The notes: generated by a model not told the origin, from the sequence alone. A stretch of 64,000 nucleotides of DNA from Mariannaea sp. PMI_226 (GCA_024336345.1 JANFOG010000021.1:1-64000); one strand, 5' to 3'. Positions 1-10,300 are shown, counted from the first letter of the stretch. Translations and numbers: made by a program.

Positions 1-3000
1 CATGATATGACGGGCACCCCAGCTGGCCGGAAAGCTTAGTGACTAGTTCCTTTGTCGGGCAGTAGATTATGATCTTATCTCGAGAACTCTTGAATAGGTC
101 TTTCCGAGTCCAGCATGATCGCACGATGCCAACGGCTCTCTCGCATAATGTCCCCAAGCCTTTTTCGCGCCGTACTATGTACCGAATATTAGGACGATTT
201 GTCGATTCTCGAACCACTCGCGGCCGCACGAGTTTATTATGCTGCATAAACGGTTTCTCAAATTCCGGCGGCAGCGTTGCCGTCAACCAAACTGTCTGCG
301 TCTGAATCTGCCGCACATACCACCCTAGCTGGGACATGGACTGCCGGTAGTCGCTCGCCGTAATGGTTAAATGGCATTCATCGATTATGATGCGGTCTAG
401 CCGTTGTTGGTCTGCAAGTCGGTGGGCATATTCCAGAAAACTCTCTGTGCAAACAGCCTCGGCTGAGGCAAGAACAAGCGGTGCAGACTTATATGAGCCC
501 GGTGACCATATACTATGTTTCAGCGCGACCTTTCCAAGGCGTACGACCATATCACCACGCAGAGCCACTGTGGGTAGGATCAAGATGGATGTCCCGGCGC
601 CCTCGAGTGCTGCGCCAACCATTACTATTAACGTCTTCCCGGACCCAGTTGCAAGCACGACGATGACCTGCTCTGGCGCGCGTGGACCCAGGGTCGCCAA
701 AACAGCATCTCGCTGACCAGGCCGTCGAAACTGGAGCCCTGGGTTGTTGTACAATCGGCGAGCCACTGCTAGAAGGCTATCCTCTTTCCTAGTCGGCCGC
801 CCACGGAACCGGGCTTTCTTACAGGCATGCAGTATCCCTAACGCATGCGTTTCGGACATCGGTCGTGGCCGTTTCCCCTGAAGGATCTGGTCAATCCGGA
901 ATAAAGAGCGCCAGCTTTGCGACGCCCGGTAAGCACGGTGAAGCAGTGTGCTTACGGTCAATGTTGTGCTACCAGCGTAGGAATTGTTAAACGTGCGATA
1001 GCTATGGTTGCTCATTCCGGCCAGATCCGCAAGGTCTGCCTCATCTTCAACTTCTTCAGCTGCCGCAACCTCATCTAAGTCGAAGTTGGCCCGCTCCACG
1101 GGGGTAAACTTCTCCTTGGTGATCGAAGCAGCAGCTTGGCGCCACCAAGCCACCTGGAACTGTGGTACTTCGGCGCGCGCGCAGGCCTTGCGAATACAGG
1201 TCGATATGCTATTATCCCTCCAGACATCACCATCCAAATCCGACCATAGATATGGCGACAGTAAGGCGTTGGGCTTGCTCTGGCGAAGGAATATCTGGCG
1301 TAGTGATGGTACGTAAGCCAGATAGGTCAATAGTAAGTCTCCAATTGCTGGGGGTAAGAAGCGAATATTGTCCTTCTCAGCCCCGGACTGTTCCTGGCTC
1401 TTGTGATACCGCACATACAGCATAACCAGCTTCTCCCATATCATCACGCTCCGGTGGCGACCTGTGTTTGCATATGTGATAGAAAGTAGCTCCGGAGCTC
1501 GCAATGGAGGCCCGGGGGGAACATGCATGAGCACCGCCAGCACTCTCAGGAACTGCTGCACGTGTGCTTCATAGATGGCCATCGCCTTGGGGCAAAGACA
1601 TTTCCCGCCGCCTTGATCAGTCCACACGAATGTTCGTCGTAAATCTGCATTCCCTTCTATATGCCTCAGAAGGGCTTGCTGTGATCCGTTTAGTATCTCG
1701 GCGTTCCTTTCGTCCGTCAGCCACGAACCGCCATAGTCGTCCAGGTCGAGATCGTCATGTAGTCTCCATGCCTCGACTGGAGCGATGTCCTTGGCACCAA
1801 ACAACAGCTCGTCGTACAGAAGAGAGTGTGCCCGGCGGAACTCTGATGCAACTAGCTGCGAGACCTGTTCCATGTGCAGCTTGATTCCTAGGTAATCGAT
1901 CGTCTGACCATCAAGAGACCAGCGTGCTTGGTTCTTGGCAAGCACGTTCCTGGAGACAACAAACAAGTAGAGCCTCCACTGTAGGATGTGGCCGAATGGC
2001 GTTTCGGCAAGCTGCTGGAAGTATTTGCTGCAGAAGTCCTCCAGGAGCTTGGGGATTCCGTACTCATCATCCTGCTTATGGAAGCAAACAAAGTCGAAAA
2101 GGATGAGTTGGGCAGTCCAGGTAAGCGCAGACAAGTTGCTGTTGAAGTTCCCCGGCTCATGCCACACGCCCTGCTTGAGCGCTTGGCCCTTTCCTCTACC
2201 ATCGCTCTCGGCTTTGGCGCCGTCTCGTTTGAAAACTTTTCGACTGAGCATTGCGCAGAAGCTTAGTACTGGGGATCGGAACGGTACGCTCCCGACAGTC
2301 TGACATATAAGGGCCAAGTAAAACTCGCGAATGGCACGCTTCAGTCTTACTTGAAGCTCGTCTTCACCTTCTTCATTATTATTATCATCATCATCATCAT
2401 CATCATTGGCTAATTGTTTCTGTCCTCTCTCATCCTGCTCTCGTAGAGCATTAATGATCTTCTGCATGGCCTTTTGTTGCTGGCTTGTTGGTTCGATAAT
2501 ATCCTGCGGTACAATCTGGTCTTCTTTCTCCCTAGTAAAGTGGCCATCATCAAGAAATACAACTCGGTAGTAATATACAAAGAGCTGCTTGAACTTTCTG
2601 AAATAAGTCGTTAGTGTCGATTCCTTCTTGTAGCTGCGGAATCCGGGAGCCCTCCCGTTATTGGTGATGCCGGCAGAAAAGTTATTTAGCACCTTGGCCC
2701 GTTGCTGCGTCATTTTCCGGTCGGGTAGCCTATCATTACAGACCCTATAAGCGTCCCTAAGTACGGCCTCAGTTGCAGAAAGGATGCGGATGAGGTCCGA
2801 ATCTTCATCCGCCACCTCACCCTGCCCGCCCAGCACTTTCTGCGGTGGTAGTGCGTACGATGACTCGATCTCGGCATCCGGAAGTCCGCGTGTGTGAGTG
2901 GGGAAGCCTGTATAAATGAGCCAGGGGACACGATCGGCGCGGGATTCCTCAACATCTTGCACAATTCCAGCTTGCTTGTCGAGCTCACGGGATGCTGTGT

Positions 3001-3556
3001 GCTGATCTGCCCTTAACTCCTTGAATAGATTCCCCTCCTCTTTCGATGGTAGTGTGGAAAGCCTGATAACTGCCGCATCATCATCACCTGTGGATGATGA
3101 CGGCGGAGAGGGCTCGTTGACAATGAAGTAGTCGATGCGACCCTTTGCTGTAAAGTATGTCTGAAGCCTGCAGTTACGCCAGAATGGGGCCGATTCCCGA
3201 TGCTGTGAGGCTTTCCTGTCATGTACTGGCATGTGCTGATACATCTTGTCGATCCTCCGTGTGCAGTAGTCGCAGCCGTTGTGTGTGCAATAGTAGCCAT
3301 TAAATACAGCAAGATCCTCGATCGGCCGGCAGGGCTGTGTCCTATCTGGCCGCCATTGCCGCAGCTCTTCGACTGGGCGTAGGTCATAGCTCAGTAAGGC
3401 CTCAATTGTCAACTTTAGCTCATTCCCCACCATTCGATGCGGTTCGGCCCGTAGGTGACTCTTCCAACTGGATACTTTTGGGATCAGACAAGTCCCACAA
3501 GCGCGGCAGACCACAACCTTGTGGCCAGCATTGTAGCGGAGAGTATCTAACCCCAT
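1..3556 (-). CDS. Telomere-linked RecQ-like DECH helicase, N-terminal ~1185 residues (3' end off window)
   Basis: The frame is open without a stop from an ATG at 3556 to the left edge; I checked frame continuity at the N-terminus, the Asp-rich region, the Walker A and the DECH box. Near the N-terminus is a zinc-finger-like C17-x2-C20...H34-x5-H40, then a second Cys/His-rich stretch (YYCTHNGCDYC) typical of the DUF3505-type N-terminus of fungal telomere-linked helicases. An Asp/Asn/Glu-rich tract lies at about 2370-2410. The helicase core has Walker A ATGSGKT at about 622-645 and motif II DECH at 371-382, and the second RecA lobe begins (IIIYCPTKEL) close to the edge. The family comprises RecQ-like helicases, often found in fungal subtelomeres, with a proposed role in telomere-proximal recombination. 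A second in-frame ATG at 3586 lies in a TA microsatellite, so the start is uncertain by ten codons. No frame damage is visible, unlike the adjacent LINE. Confidence 0.9.
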   Translation of the reverse strand, partial: MGLDTLRYNAGHKVVVCRACGTCLIPKVSSWKSHLRAEPHRMVGNELKLTIEALLSYDLRPVEELRQWRPDRTQPCRPIEDLAVFNGYYCTHNGCDYCTRRIDKMYQHMPVHDRKASQHRESAPFWRNCRLQTYFTAKGRIDYFIVNEPSPPSSSTGDDDAAVIRLSTLPSKEEGNLFKELRADQHTASRELDKQAGIVQDVEESRADRVPWLIYTGFPTHTRGLPDAEIESSYALPPQKVLGGQGEVADEDSDLIRILSATEAVLRDAYRVCNDRLPDRKMTQQRAKVLNNFSAGITNNGRAPGFRSYKKESTLTTYFRKFKQLFVYYYRVVFLDDGHFTREKEDQIVPQDIIEPTSQQQKAMQKIINALREQDERGQKQLANDDDDDDDNNNEEGEDELQVRLKRAIREFYLALICQTVGSVPFRSPVLSFCAMLSRKVFKRDGAKAESDGRGKGQALKQGVWHEPGNFNSNLSALTWTAQLILFDFVCFHKQDDEYGIPKLLEDFCSKYFQQLAETPFGHILQWRLYLFVVSRNVLAKNQARWSLDGQTIDYLGIKLHMEQVSQLVASEFRRAHSLLYDELLFGAKDIAPVEAWRLHDDLDLDDYGGSWLTDERNAEILNGSQQALLRHIEGNADLRRTFVWTDQGGGKCLCPKAMAIYEAHVQQFLRVLAVLMHVPPGPPLRAPELLSITYANTGRHRSVMIWEKLVMLYVRYHKSQEQSGAEKDNIRFLPPAIGDLLLTYLAYVPSLRQIFLRQSKPNALLSPYLWSDLDGDVWRDNSISTCIRKACARAEVPQFQVAWWRQAAASITKEKFTPVERANFDLDEVAAAEEVEDEADLADLAGMSNHSYRTFNNSYAGSTTLTVSTLLHRAYRASQSWRSLFRIDQILQGKRPRPMSETHALGILHACKKARFRGRPTRKEDSLLAVARRLYNNPGLQFRRPGQRDAVLATLGPRAPEQVIVVLATGSGKTLIVMVGAALEGAGTSILILPTVALRGDMVVRLGKVALKHSIWSPGSYKSAPLVLASAEAVCTESFLEYAHRLADQQRLDRIIIDECHLTITASDYRQSMSQLGWYVRQIQTQTVWLTATLPPEFEKPFMQHNKLVRPRVVRESTNRPNIRYIVRREKGLGTLCERAVGIVRSCWTRKDLFKSSRDKIIIYCPTKELVTKLSGQLGCPSYH

Positions 3557-3569
3557 ATTATCAGTTATT

Positions 3570-3602
3570 GATATATATACATACATATATATATATATAT
3601 AT
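3570..3602. repeat. TA/CATA microsatellite
   Basis: An almost pure (TA)n tract with two CATA interruptions lies immediately upstream of the helicase start codon, so it would sit in that gene's leader or promoter. Confidence 0.9.
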
Positions 3603-4644
3603 GAGCATTAGAGGGATTGCTGCTGTATAGTCTGGGAGATGGATGTATTAAGGGAAGAGGGGGAAGAAGGGTATACCTCTATTGGAATATCCATCTATCT
3701 ATCTATCTATCTATTTCTTTCATCTATTTATTTATACCTGCCTCCTTTTGAATACCGAAATGTACTGTAATCATAATCATAGCTATTTTGCTTTTTCCCT
3801 CGCCAACTTCTGACTCCACTATTATTCTCCTACACCAATCAGCTTTTTCCCTTTCACTGAAATCACCTTTCACTTTACCTAACATTGAAACAAGCCACCA
3901 AGCCATGTCATTTCCCCCGCAAATTTTGCTGTGCGAGGTACCCCTTAACCTTAGCCAGGGTATGACCTTTCACTGAAAGGTCGCCATACTCTATATGCTA
4001 GACCTATCCTTTCTTTAGCCCCCTTAGATATTCCTTCCCTTTTCTCCCTCTTTTCCCTACCTTTTCCTTAACCTCACTTAGGGTCAGGCTTTGGGTCAGA
4101 CATAGGGTCAGACATAGGGTCGGTCTTAGGGTCAGCCTTTAGGTTAGTCTTAGGGTCAGTCTAAGCATCAGTCTGAGAGTCCCACTTTTGGCTAGCTTTC
4201 CCACAACCTGGTTTACTAGCTTTCTCTTTATAAGACCTTTTTTCCTATTTTCTATAGGACCTTTTTCTCTATTTTATTCCCTAAGGAATATTCTTATAGA
4301 GCTTTTTAAGAGGATATTTAGGATATTTTTTCCTATTTTTTCCCTTGCCTATTGGGCCTGCTAGAGACTTTCTTCTACATAGATATCCTAGCTACCCTAT
4401 ATCCACCCTTTCGCTAGCCGTTTGACCAAAAGATCCCACTTACTACCCCTGGTTTCTAGTCCCCCCGACTAGATATAGCTATTGCTACCGCTGACTAACG
4501 TCCCCGGTTTCCTTCCCTTCCGGACGGATAGAAGCTATAGCTACCACTGGCTTATAGTAACTGGCTTCCCTAGTCATAGACCATTAGATCAAATGGTCCT
4601 ACTATAGCTAGCAGCTTTCCTAGATACAGGCTGCCCTTTCTGCC
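3603..4644. other. Gene-free low-complexity stretch beside the LINE
   Basis: No supported gene. It contains a (CTAT)n microsatellite at about 3693-3716, pyrimidine-rich DNA, a TTAGGGTCAG-like array at 4077-4175 and many GCTAGCTATAG-like words shared with the LINE. Part of it may belong to the LINE 5' untranslated region. Confidence 0.6.
4077..4175 (+). repeat. Degenerate ~12-bp TAGGGTCAGACA tandem array (telomere-like core)
   Basis: About eight imperfect units follow each other. The best-conserved form is TAGGGTCAGACA, with variants TTTGGGTCAG, TAGGGTCGG and TTAGGTTAG. The TTAGGG-containing core resembles the usual ascomycete telomere repeat but the period is about 12-13 bp, so this is not simple interstitial telomeric DNA. 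Confidence 0.7.
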
Positions 4645-5165
4645 CCCAGCAGAATATAGCTGCCCCGACCCCTGAGGAACATAGCCGCCCTTTCGTCACA
4701 GACACGGCTGCATAACATAGCCGTTTTTTCCGTCACAAATATAGCCGCTGTTTTCCCGGTCTTTTCGTCTCGAATATAGCTGCTTTTTCCGTCACGAATA
4801 TAGCTGCCTTTTCGTCTTGAACATAGCTGCTTTTTCCATCACAAAAATAGCTGCTTTTTATAAAAAAGGCTGCCCGGACCGGGACTTGAACAAAGGACCT
4901 ATAGAGGCAAAAATAATGGATATGTGGAAGGCTCTTCACTATATGACCATATCGCAAAGAGCCTCCCACACATCCAGGATAAAAGATCTGAACTTTCGCC
5001 CTATATAGCTTCCTTGCCTCCTTTCTTATAAGGAATATAGCTGCTCTTTCCGTCACGAATATAGCTGCCTTTTTGTCACGAATATAGCTGCCTTTTCGTC
5101 ACAAATATAGCTGCTTTTTCCGTCACGAACATAGCTGCTTTTTCCGTCACAAATATAACTGCTAT
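4645..5165 (+). repeat. ~24-bp minisatellite in two blocks flanking a hairpin (LINE 5' region)
   Basis: Units of the form ATAGCTGCTTTTTCCGTCAC plus four bases repeat with small changes at about 4645-4866 and again at about 5035-5165. Between the blocks lies a 58-base near-perfect inverted repeat (4918-4975). The second block ends some 55 bases before the LINE ORF, so the array probably forms the element's 5' untranslated or promoter region. Confidence 0.8.
4918..4975. repeat. Long inverted repeat (19-bp arms) between minisatellite blocks
   Basis: The left arm starts GGATATGTGGAAGGCTCTT and the right arm is its reverse complement apart from two changes that G-U pairs would tolerate in RNA. 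The loop is about 20 nt. It could fold into a stable hairpin in the LINE transcript. Confidence 0.75.
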
Positions 5166-5221
5166 AGCTATTCCTACGGAATATAGTCGCCCCGCCCCGC
5201 CCGGCACCCGGGCCCGGCAAC

Positions 5222-8200
5222 ATGCCCCACCTGCCGTGCCCGACCTGCCCGGGTGTCTATTCCAATATGCTTGAGCATATCCGGAAGAAACACCCCACCG
5301 AGGCATATACAGACTTACAGCTTCAGCCTTTTAACCTTTCCACATGCCCTAATTGCCACACAGCTTGCAAAGGCAAACATGGCATACAGACCCATCTAGC
5401 TAAGGTTCATGGAATCCAAGGATCCTCAAATATATCAACTTTGCCTAGGGCAATAGACCCAGATAGGCCCAGAAGGATCCAAAGGACTAGAGCCTTCAGC
5501 ATCCCAACCAATAGGAAACGGCTCGCCCGGACACCTAGCCCGACCACCGAACGCCCGGCTATTCGACAACGAACATATAGCATTTCTAGCGGGTCCGACT
5601 CTTCCGTTTCCACAGCTTTTGACCCCACTAGCTACCAACCTAGGTCTCCGTCCCTAGCCCCGGCTCCGTCTCACACCCGGGCCCGGGACCCGTCTCACGC
5701 CCGGGCCCGGGCCCCGGCTAGGACCAACAGGAATAGGGCTGCCTCTAGCAGTTCCCTGCCTTCTATATCCAATATAGGAAGGTCAGTGGAAACAGCAGAA
5801 ATCCCTAACCTTCCTATAGAACCCGGAGACCTGGATCTTCTATTCCAAGAAGACTCTCTAGAAGCTAGGCACCGGAAGGTCCTAGAACCCTTACTAGAAA
5901 AGCGATCAGTTCGGGCCCTTATCGCCTACTCTAAGGTACCTATTCTAGAGAAAAAGCTACATGCAAGACATACAGCTCTAGTCACCCAAGCTAGCAAAAG
6001 GTGTGCTGAGGCATTCCTTAGAAGACCGTCTGAAAAGGCCCTGCTGGACCTGCTACTATTGCCTAGGGTAATAGCTATAGCATATAAAGCCGGCCAATTT
6101 GGACCAACCTTGAGGGCATATCCAAGAGACCGCCCAGATGTCCCAGAAGCTATAGAATCCTTACCAAATTGGCCACAATCCGATCCCGTAACGCAGGCGA
6201 TTCGATTCCTAGAAAAAGGCTATGTAGGTAAGGCAGCTAGAGCTCTATATGACTCTGCCCCCTTGGCCCCTGAGACCCAGGAAACCCTTGACCTATTACG
6301 GGAAAAACATCCTATAGGTCCGGACAACCCGTTCCAAGGAGCCCGACCTAGTCCTGGCCAGTCTATTACTATAGAAGCTATCCAAAAATCCCTAGCTTCT
6401 ATATCTAGGGAAAAAGCCCCCGGCCTGTCCGGGTGGACCCGGCCCCTGCTAGATATAGCAGCTAGGGACACTTCCTTCCTCAGCTTCCTACGCCTTCTAG
6501 CAGATATGATCCGCCAAGGAACAGCCCCTGGATCGGACCTGCTGTGTGCAGCCCGTCTTATAGGCTTGCAAAAGGACGATGGGGGAGTCAGACCTATAGC
6601 TATAGGTTGTATGGTATATAGGCTAGCTATGAGAGCTATCCTTATTACCTTATATAACCCAAACATGCTTCTGCTTAACCAGCTAGGTATAAATACCCCA
6701 AGAGGTATAGAACCTGCTATTTTCCTTATGGAAGAAGCTATATATAGTGGCAATTGGTCCTATATATCTTCCTTAGATATATATAACACCTTTAACAACA
6801 TAGATCGGGCTGCTATAGCAGCTATTATAGCTAAATATGCCCCAGCGTTATATAGAGCAGCTTGTTGGGCATACAATCAAGCTAGCCTCTTACTAACAGC
6901 TAGGGGAATAGCTATAGCTTCTGCCCAAGGAGTCAGATAGGGAGATCCCTTTAGCCCCTTACTATTTTCCCTAGCTTTTCGCCCCCTATTAGAGGCCCTT
7001 GCGGCAGCTCTTCTAGGATCAACCTTTATAGCCTATCTAGACAATATTTATTCCTTAGATAAAGAAGAAGGCAAAATGCTAGAAACTATAGAATGAATCT
7101 TCTAACAGTCACCTTTCCAATTAAACCTAAGGAAAAGCAAGGAAATAAGCATTTAGTAGCTAAGGTCAGAAGGAACAGCTATACTAGGCTCCTATATTAG
7201 CCCTATAGCTACTAGAAGAGAATTTCTATCTAATAGAATATCCCTTCTAAAGAAGACTATAAAGACCGTTTTGGAACTGCCCAAACAGCATAGCCTGCTA
7301 TTACTAAGAGGCAGTATCCACCTTCTTCTAAAACACCTCCTTAAATAGCTAAATCCCTTATGCCTCCAAGACCTATGGGAAATAGCTAATAAGGCAATAG
7401 AAGAAGCCCTACAGCAGCTAGCTTCTAGAGGCCCAGGAGATCAGCTTCCAGTCTTGAACCCAGACCTAATAGCCCTGCCGGCTAGGAATGGGGGCTTCGG
7501 AATTCCTATACACAAGGACCTAGCTGACGGACTATATTAAGCAGCTAAGGAAACAGCTAGGAAGGTTATAGCCAATATAGCCCCCAGCTTTTCCCTATCG
7601 AATAGCTCGCCTTTTGGTCCCGAAACTAGCCCGATTCCAACTGCCCAAGAAGTCCTAGCAGCTAGCAACAAGGAACGGCTTGAGAGACTAGAAAACACCC
7701 TTCCAGCTGCCCAGCTGCCTGCCCTACTAGAAAATAGTAGCTATCTAAGCCGTAAGTGGCTTGGGGTCTTGCCTACCCAAAAACAACATACCCTTGCAGA
7801 CCCAGAAGCCATTGAAGCTATAAGGAATTGCTTCCTTTTACCTATTATTTTTATAGGGAATAGCTATAGTAAATGCGGCAGCCTAGCTAGCTATAACCAC
7901 AAAGATGTATATAAAGCAGCTAATAGGAAATAGACCTCCTACCACAATTAAATAGTCTATGCCTTCAAAAACGCCCTCTCTTGCAAGACTAACCTAGCTG
8001 TAGAATTGGAGCCCTATATCTAGGAAACTGACTGTAGACCTGATTTTTCTGCCTCTATAGGAAATAGCCGGTATTTCTATGATGTTAAAGTCATAGCTAT
8101 TTTAGCTATTTTAGCTAGAGAGAAAGCTCACAAGACCCTTTCCAAAGCAGCAGAAGACAAAAGAAGGAAATATGCCTATTTAGATAGATATTTTCATCTT

Positions 8201-8389
8201 TTGGTCTTTTCTGCTGGAGGTCTTATGGAGAAGGAAATAGCCAAAACCTATAAGAAGCTTTAAGAGCTATTGGAGCCTTCTATAGCTAGCTGGCTTGATA
8301 CCTCTATTGGTCTTATTCTGACTAAGACTAGAGCCTCCTCTGCAGTCTCTATCATTCCGGCCCCCACCCGGAATAGCTCCCCTTTCTAG
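5222..8389 (+). pseudogene. LINE polyprotein (C2H2 / reverse transcriptase / CCHC / REL endonuclease), interrupted by stops
   Basis: The first 572 codons (5222-6940) are open. Finger 1 is C-x2-C-x9-H-x4-H and finger 2 is C-x2-C-x12-H-x4-H. RT motif A reads LDIYNTFNN. The first stop (TAG, 6938-6940) falls exactly where the invariant Gln of the (R)QGDP motif B belongs, and GDPFSPLLF continues in frame. Motif C is AYLDN (7031-7045) instead of a YxDD-type signature. About ten more stops follow in the same frame, with no frameshift needed up to the end. Near 7875-7920 a CCHC knuckle has Tyr in two Cys positions, and RPDF...DVK at about 8036-8090 fits the restriction-like endonuclease core. The Gln-to-stop, Asp-to-Asn and Cys-to-Tyr changes are each single transitions, as expected of RIP. 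This copy cannot be active. Confidence 0.92.
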
Positions 8390-8600
8390 ACCCTTTCGCT
8401 AGGTTTTCCCTATATCTTCCATTCCTATATATCCCTTTTCTACATACCTTCCTTTTCTATATACCCTTCTATTCTATATACCTTCCTTTATTATATACCT
8501 TCCTTTCCTTATATATCTTTCCTTTTTATATATCTTCCTTTCTTTATTCTTCCCTTTTATATATTTCTTTCTTTATACTTTCCTTTTTACCTTTTGAATT

Positions 8601-9592
8601 CTATTTATTTCCTAGAATATTATAATGTAAGATAGAAAACTAGAAACACTAGAGCAAACAAGCTTTATATAGTAATACTAACCCCAATCCAAACCCTAAG
8701 CAAGTGGGTTTTCTGACCAATCTGAACGTCTTCTTACCCATCCTGCGTAGTCAAATCTTGCATTGGGTTTTCTGGGTTGACCTAACATTTGGAGATTTCC
8801 TAGTAGATGCTTAAGAAGCTACAAAAAGGAAGCTCTGAAGAGTTCCCGAAATGTTTTGCTGACTTGGGTACAAGAGAAATAGAAGATTATGTAAAGGTGG
8901 TATCATGGTCCTTTCTGACTTATCCCAGTCTTCTCCAAACTCTCACCAATTTAGTGAACCGCGCCCCATTCGCAGTCATCCTATAAAGACCCAACAATTT
9001 CGCAGAAGATCCAGACGTGGTATATCCTTTGGTCGTTGATGCAAAAGTTTCCTGGGCTACCACATTAAGACGGCAATGATGAATTGGAAGAGAAGCATCA
9101 TACATATCTAACGTGTCTCGATAGAGACCCTTTGGCTTTTTGCTAATTATAAGGAGTTGGCTCCTTACGGTGCTTTGACTTGGGTCCTCTCCAGGCAACC
9201 GGATTCGTGCTTTCACTTGATACCACTGATATCCAACTCAAAGCATAGAGTAGGCGAGCTCTCTGTGGCTAAGCTGAGATGGTGAAATAGCTTCCCGAAA
9301 TCTGCAGACATCACCAGAACCCTTCATATGGCCCGGGCTGCAAGATTACGAAAAGCCAAGAGGTACTAGGCAAGCAGCAAGACGACGGGAAAAAAAAAAC
9401 TTGGACCAAAAGATGTTGGATCAACTGTAGGAGATGATGACGACAACAATAGTGCTTCATCGATAGATGATGCACCAGGCTTTCTCATGACATGCCTTTC
9501 ATTACATCCAAAATTCTATAATTTTATGAACAATCATCATCCGTCCGATTCCGTATAACATATAATCGAACGTGCGTTACGTGACAGGCATA
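8601..9592. other. Gene-free or unrecognised sequence right of the LINE
   Basis: Nothing firmly recognisable. A minus-strand frame of 98 codons (8920-9216) is open; it can be extended upstream only by reading through a TGA, so it may be the end of a decayed gene. I cannot assign it to a family. Confidence 0.4.
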
Positions 9593-9754
9593 ATGGCAGA
9601 TCCAGTAGGCCTCGCTTCTGCAATCTTGGCACTGGCCACTTTCGCATTCAATTCCAGCCTCACGCTATACACTAATGTCAAAAGTTTTCAATCACATCCT
9701 AAACAGGTTCGGGATCTTCTTGACGAACTTAATGCTCTGAAAGGAGTACCCTAA
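9593..9754 (+). pseudogene. N-terminal fragment of a fungal STAND/NACHT-type NTPase (Helo-like N-terminal domain)
   Basis: The 53 residues beginning MADPVGLASAILALATFAF and continuing through a TLYTNVKSFQSHP segment match the start of the hydrophobic helical N-terminal domain that precedes NACHT/P-loop modules in fungal NOD-like proteins. It then stops at 9754 after LLDELNALKGVP, where the family normally continues for more than a hundred residues. The upstream in-frame Met at 9572 is probably not used. No NTPase motif is visible downstream, so this is a truncated relic. Confidence 0.75.
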
Positions 9755-10300
9755 AGCTTTATTAAAGACAAGCAATAGCAAAGTATCATATTGCCTACAC
9801 TGCAGCTGAGGCAGACTTGGGAACAAAAAAGGTGCCTAGGCACTACAGATAAACTAGTGTCTATAAATTTAGTTAACAATACCTGCCTCTGTCTTACTCT
9901 ACGGTATTCAAACGCGAACCGCTCTCATACTCGTGGTCTCGGTTGCAACCCTGACCATCCGTAGTCTCACCCTTTTCTCTTCAGAATGTTTGAGATTCTG
10001 ATCAATTTCCATTCTAACAATAGGGTTGGTAATAAGCACAGCAAGCTGAAAAAAAAGGAAACCCTTGAAAATGGTGAAAGCGCTAAGCCCTACGAGGTCT
10101 ACATAGGGCCACGGACCCGGATGGAGGCGCGTATATTAGGGATGTTAATCCTAATACTATTACAGCACAGCTAGAAGAGTCGGGAGCCTTGATTTCCGGG
10201 ACCATTGTGGGGCATATAGCCCGTAACTCCTTGGACCGTCATGTGGGGGACCGCTGTGCCAATGTGTTCCACATTCCCCACAGGTAGGCCGGGAGTGTCG
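9755..10300 (+). pseudogene. Frameshifted relic frame after the STAND-like fragment
   Basis: A plausible 3' splice site (TTTTCTCTTCAG at about 9973-9984) leads into a frame that reads to GPRTRMEARILG near 10142 and then stops. A one-base shift keeps it open to a TAG near 10290, with a segment ISGTIVGHIARNSLDRHVGD. It may be the decayed tail of the gene starting at 9593, but I cannot name the domain. Confidence 0.4.

Larger units (their letters stand above)
4645..8600 (+). mobile_element. RIP-damaged R2-like non-LTR retrotransposon with REL-type endonuclease
   Basis: Repetitive 5' region, one long coding frame (5222-8389) and a T/C-rich 3' tail made of variants of TATATACCTTCCTTTC (about 8400-8600). 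The encoded order is two C2H2 fingers, reverse transcriptase, a CCHC-like knuckle and a PD-(D/E)XK-like endonuclease, which is the architecture of R2/NeSL-type LINEs. Most damage is explainable by C-to-T or G-to-A transitions. No target-site duplication was resolved, so both ends are approximate. Confidence 0.88.

Noticed and set aside
1888..3387. Minus-strand frames 1888-2202, 2710-2988 and 3013-3387 as small genes
   Set aside because: They overlap the long uninterrupted helicase frame in other phases.
4868..5010. tRNA-like or SINE-like sequence on the minus strand (GTTCAAGTCCCGG resembling a B box)
   Set aside because: The T-stem pairs poorly and no matching acceptor or anticodon arm was found; the dominant structure is a simple long hairpin.
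4645..5165. CRISPR-like array
   Set aside because: Units are contiguous and variable without unique spacers, in eukaryotic retroelement DNA: a minisatellite.
6220..6753. 177-codon minus-strand frame
   Set aside because: Lies opposite the conserved reverse transcriptase frame and has no domain: a shadow.
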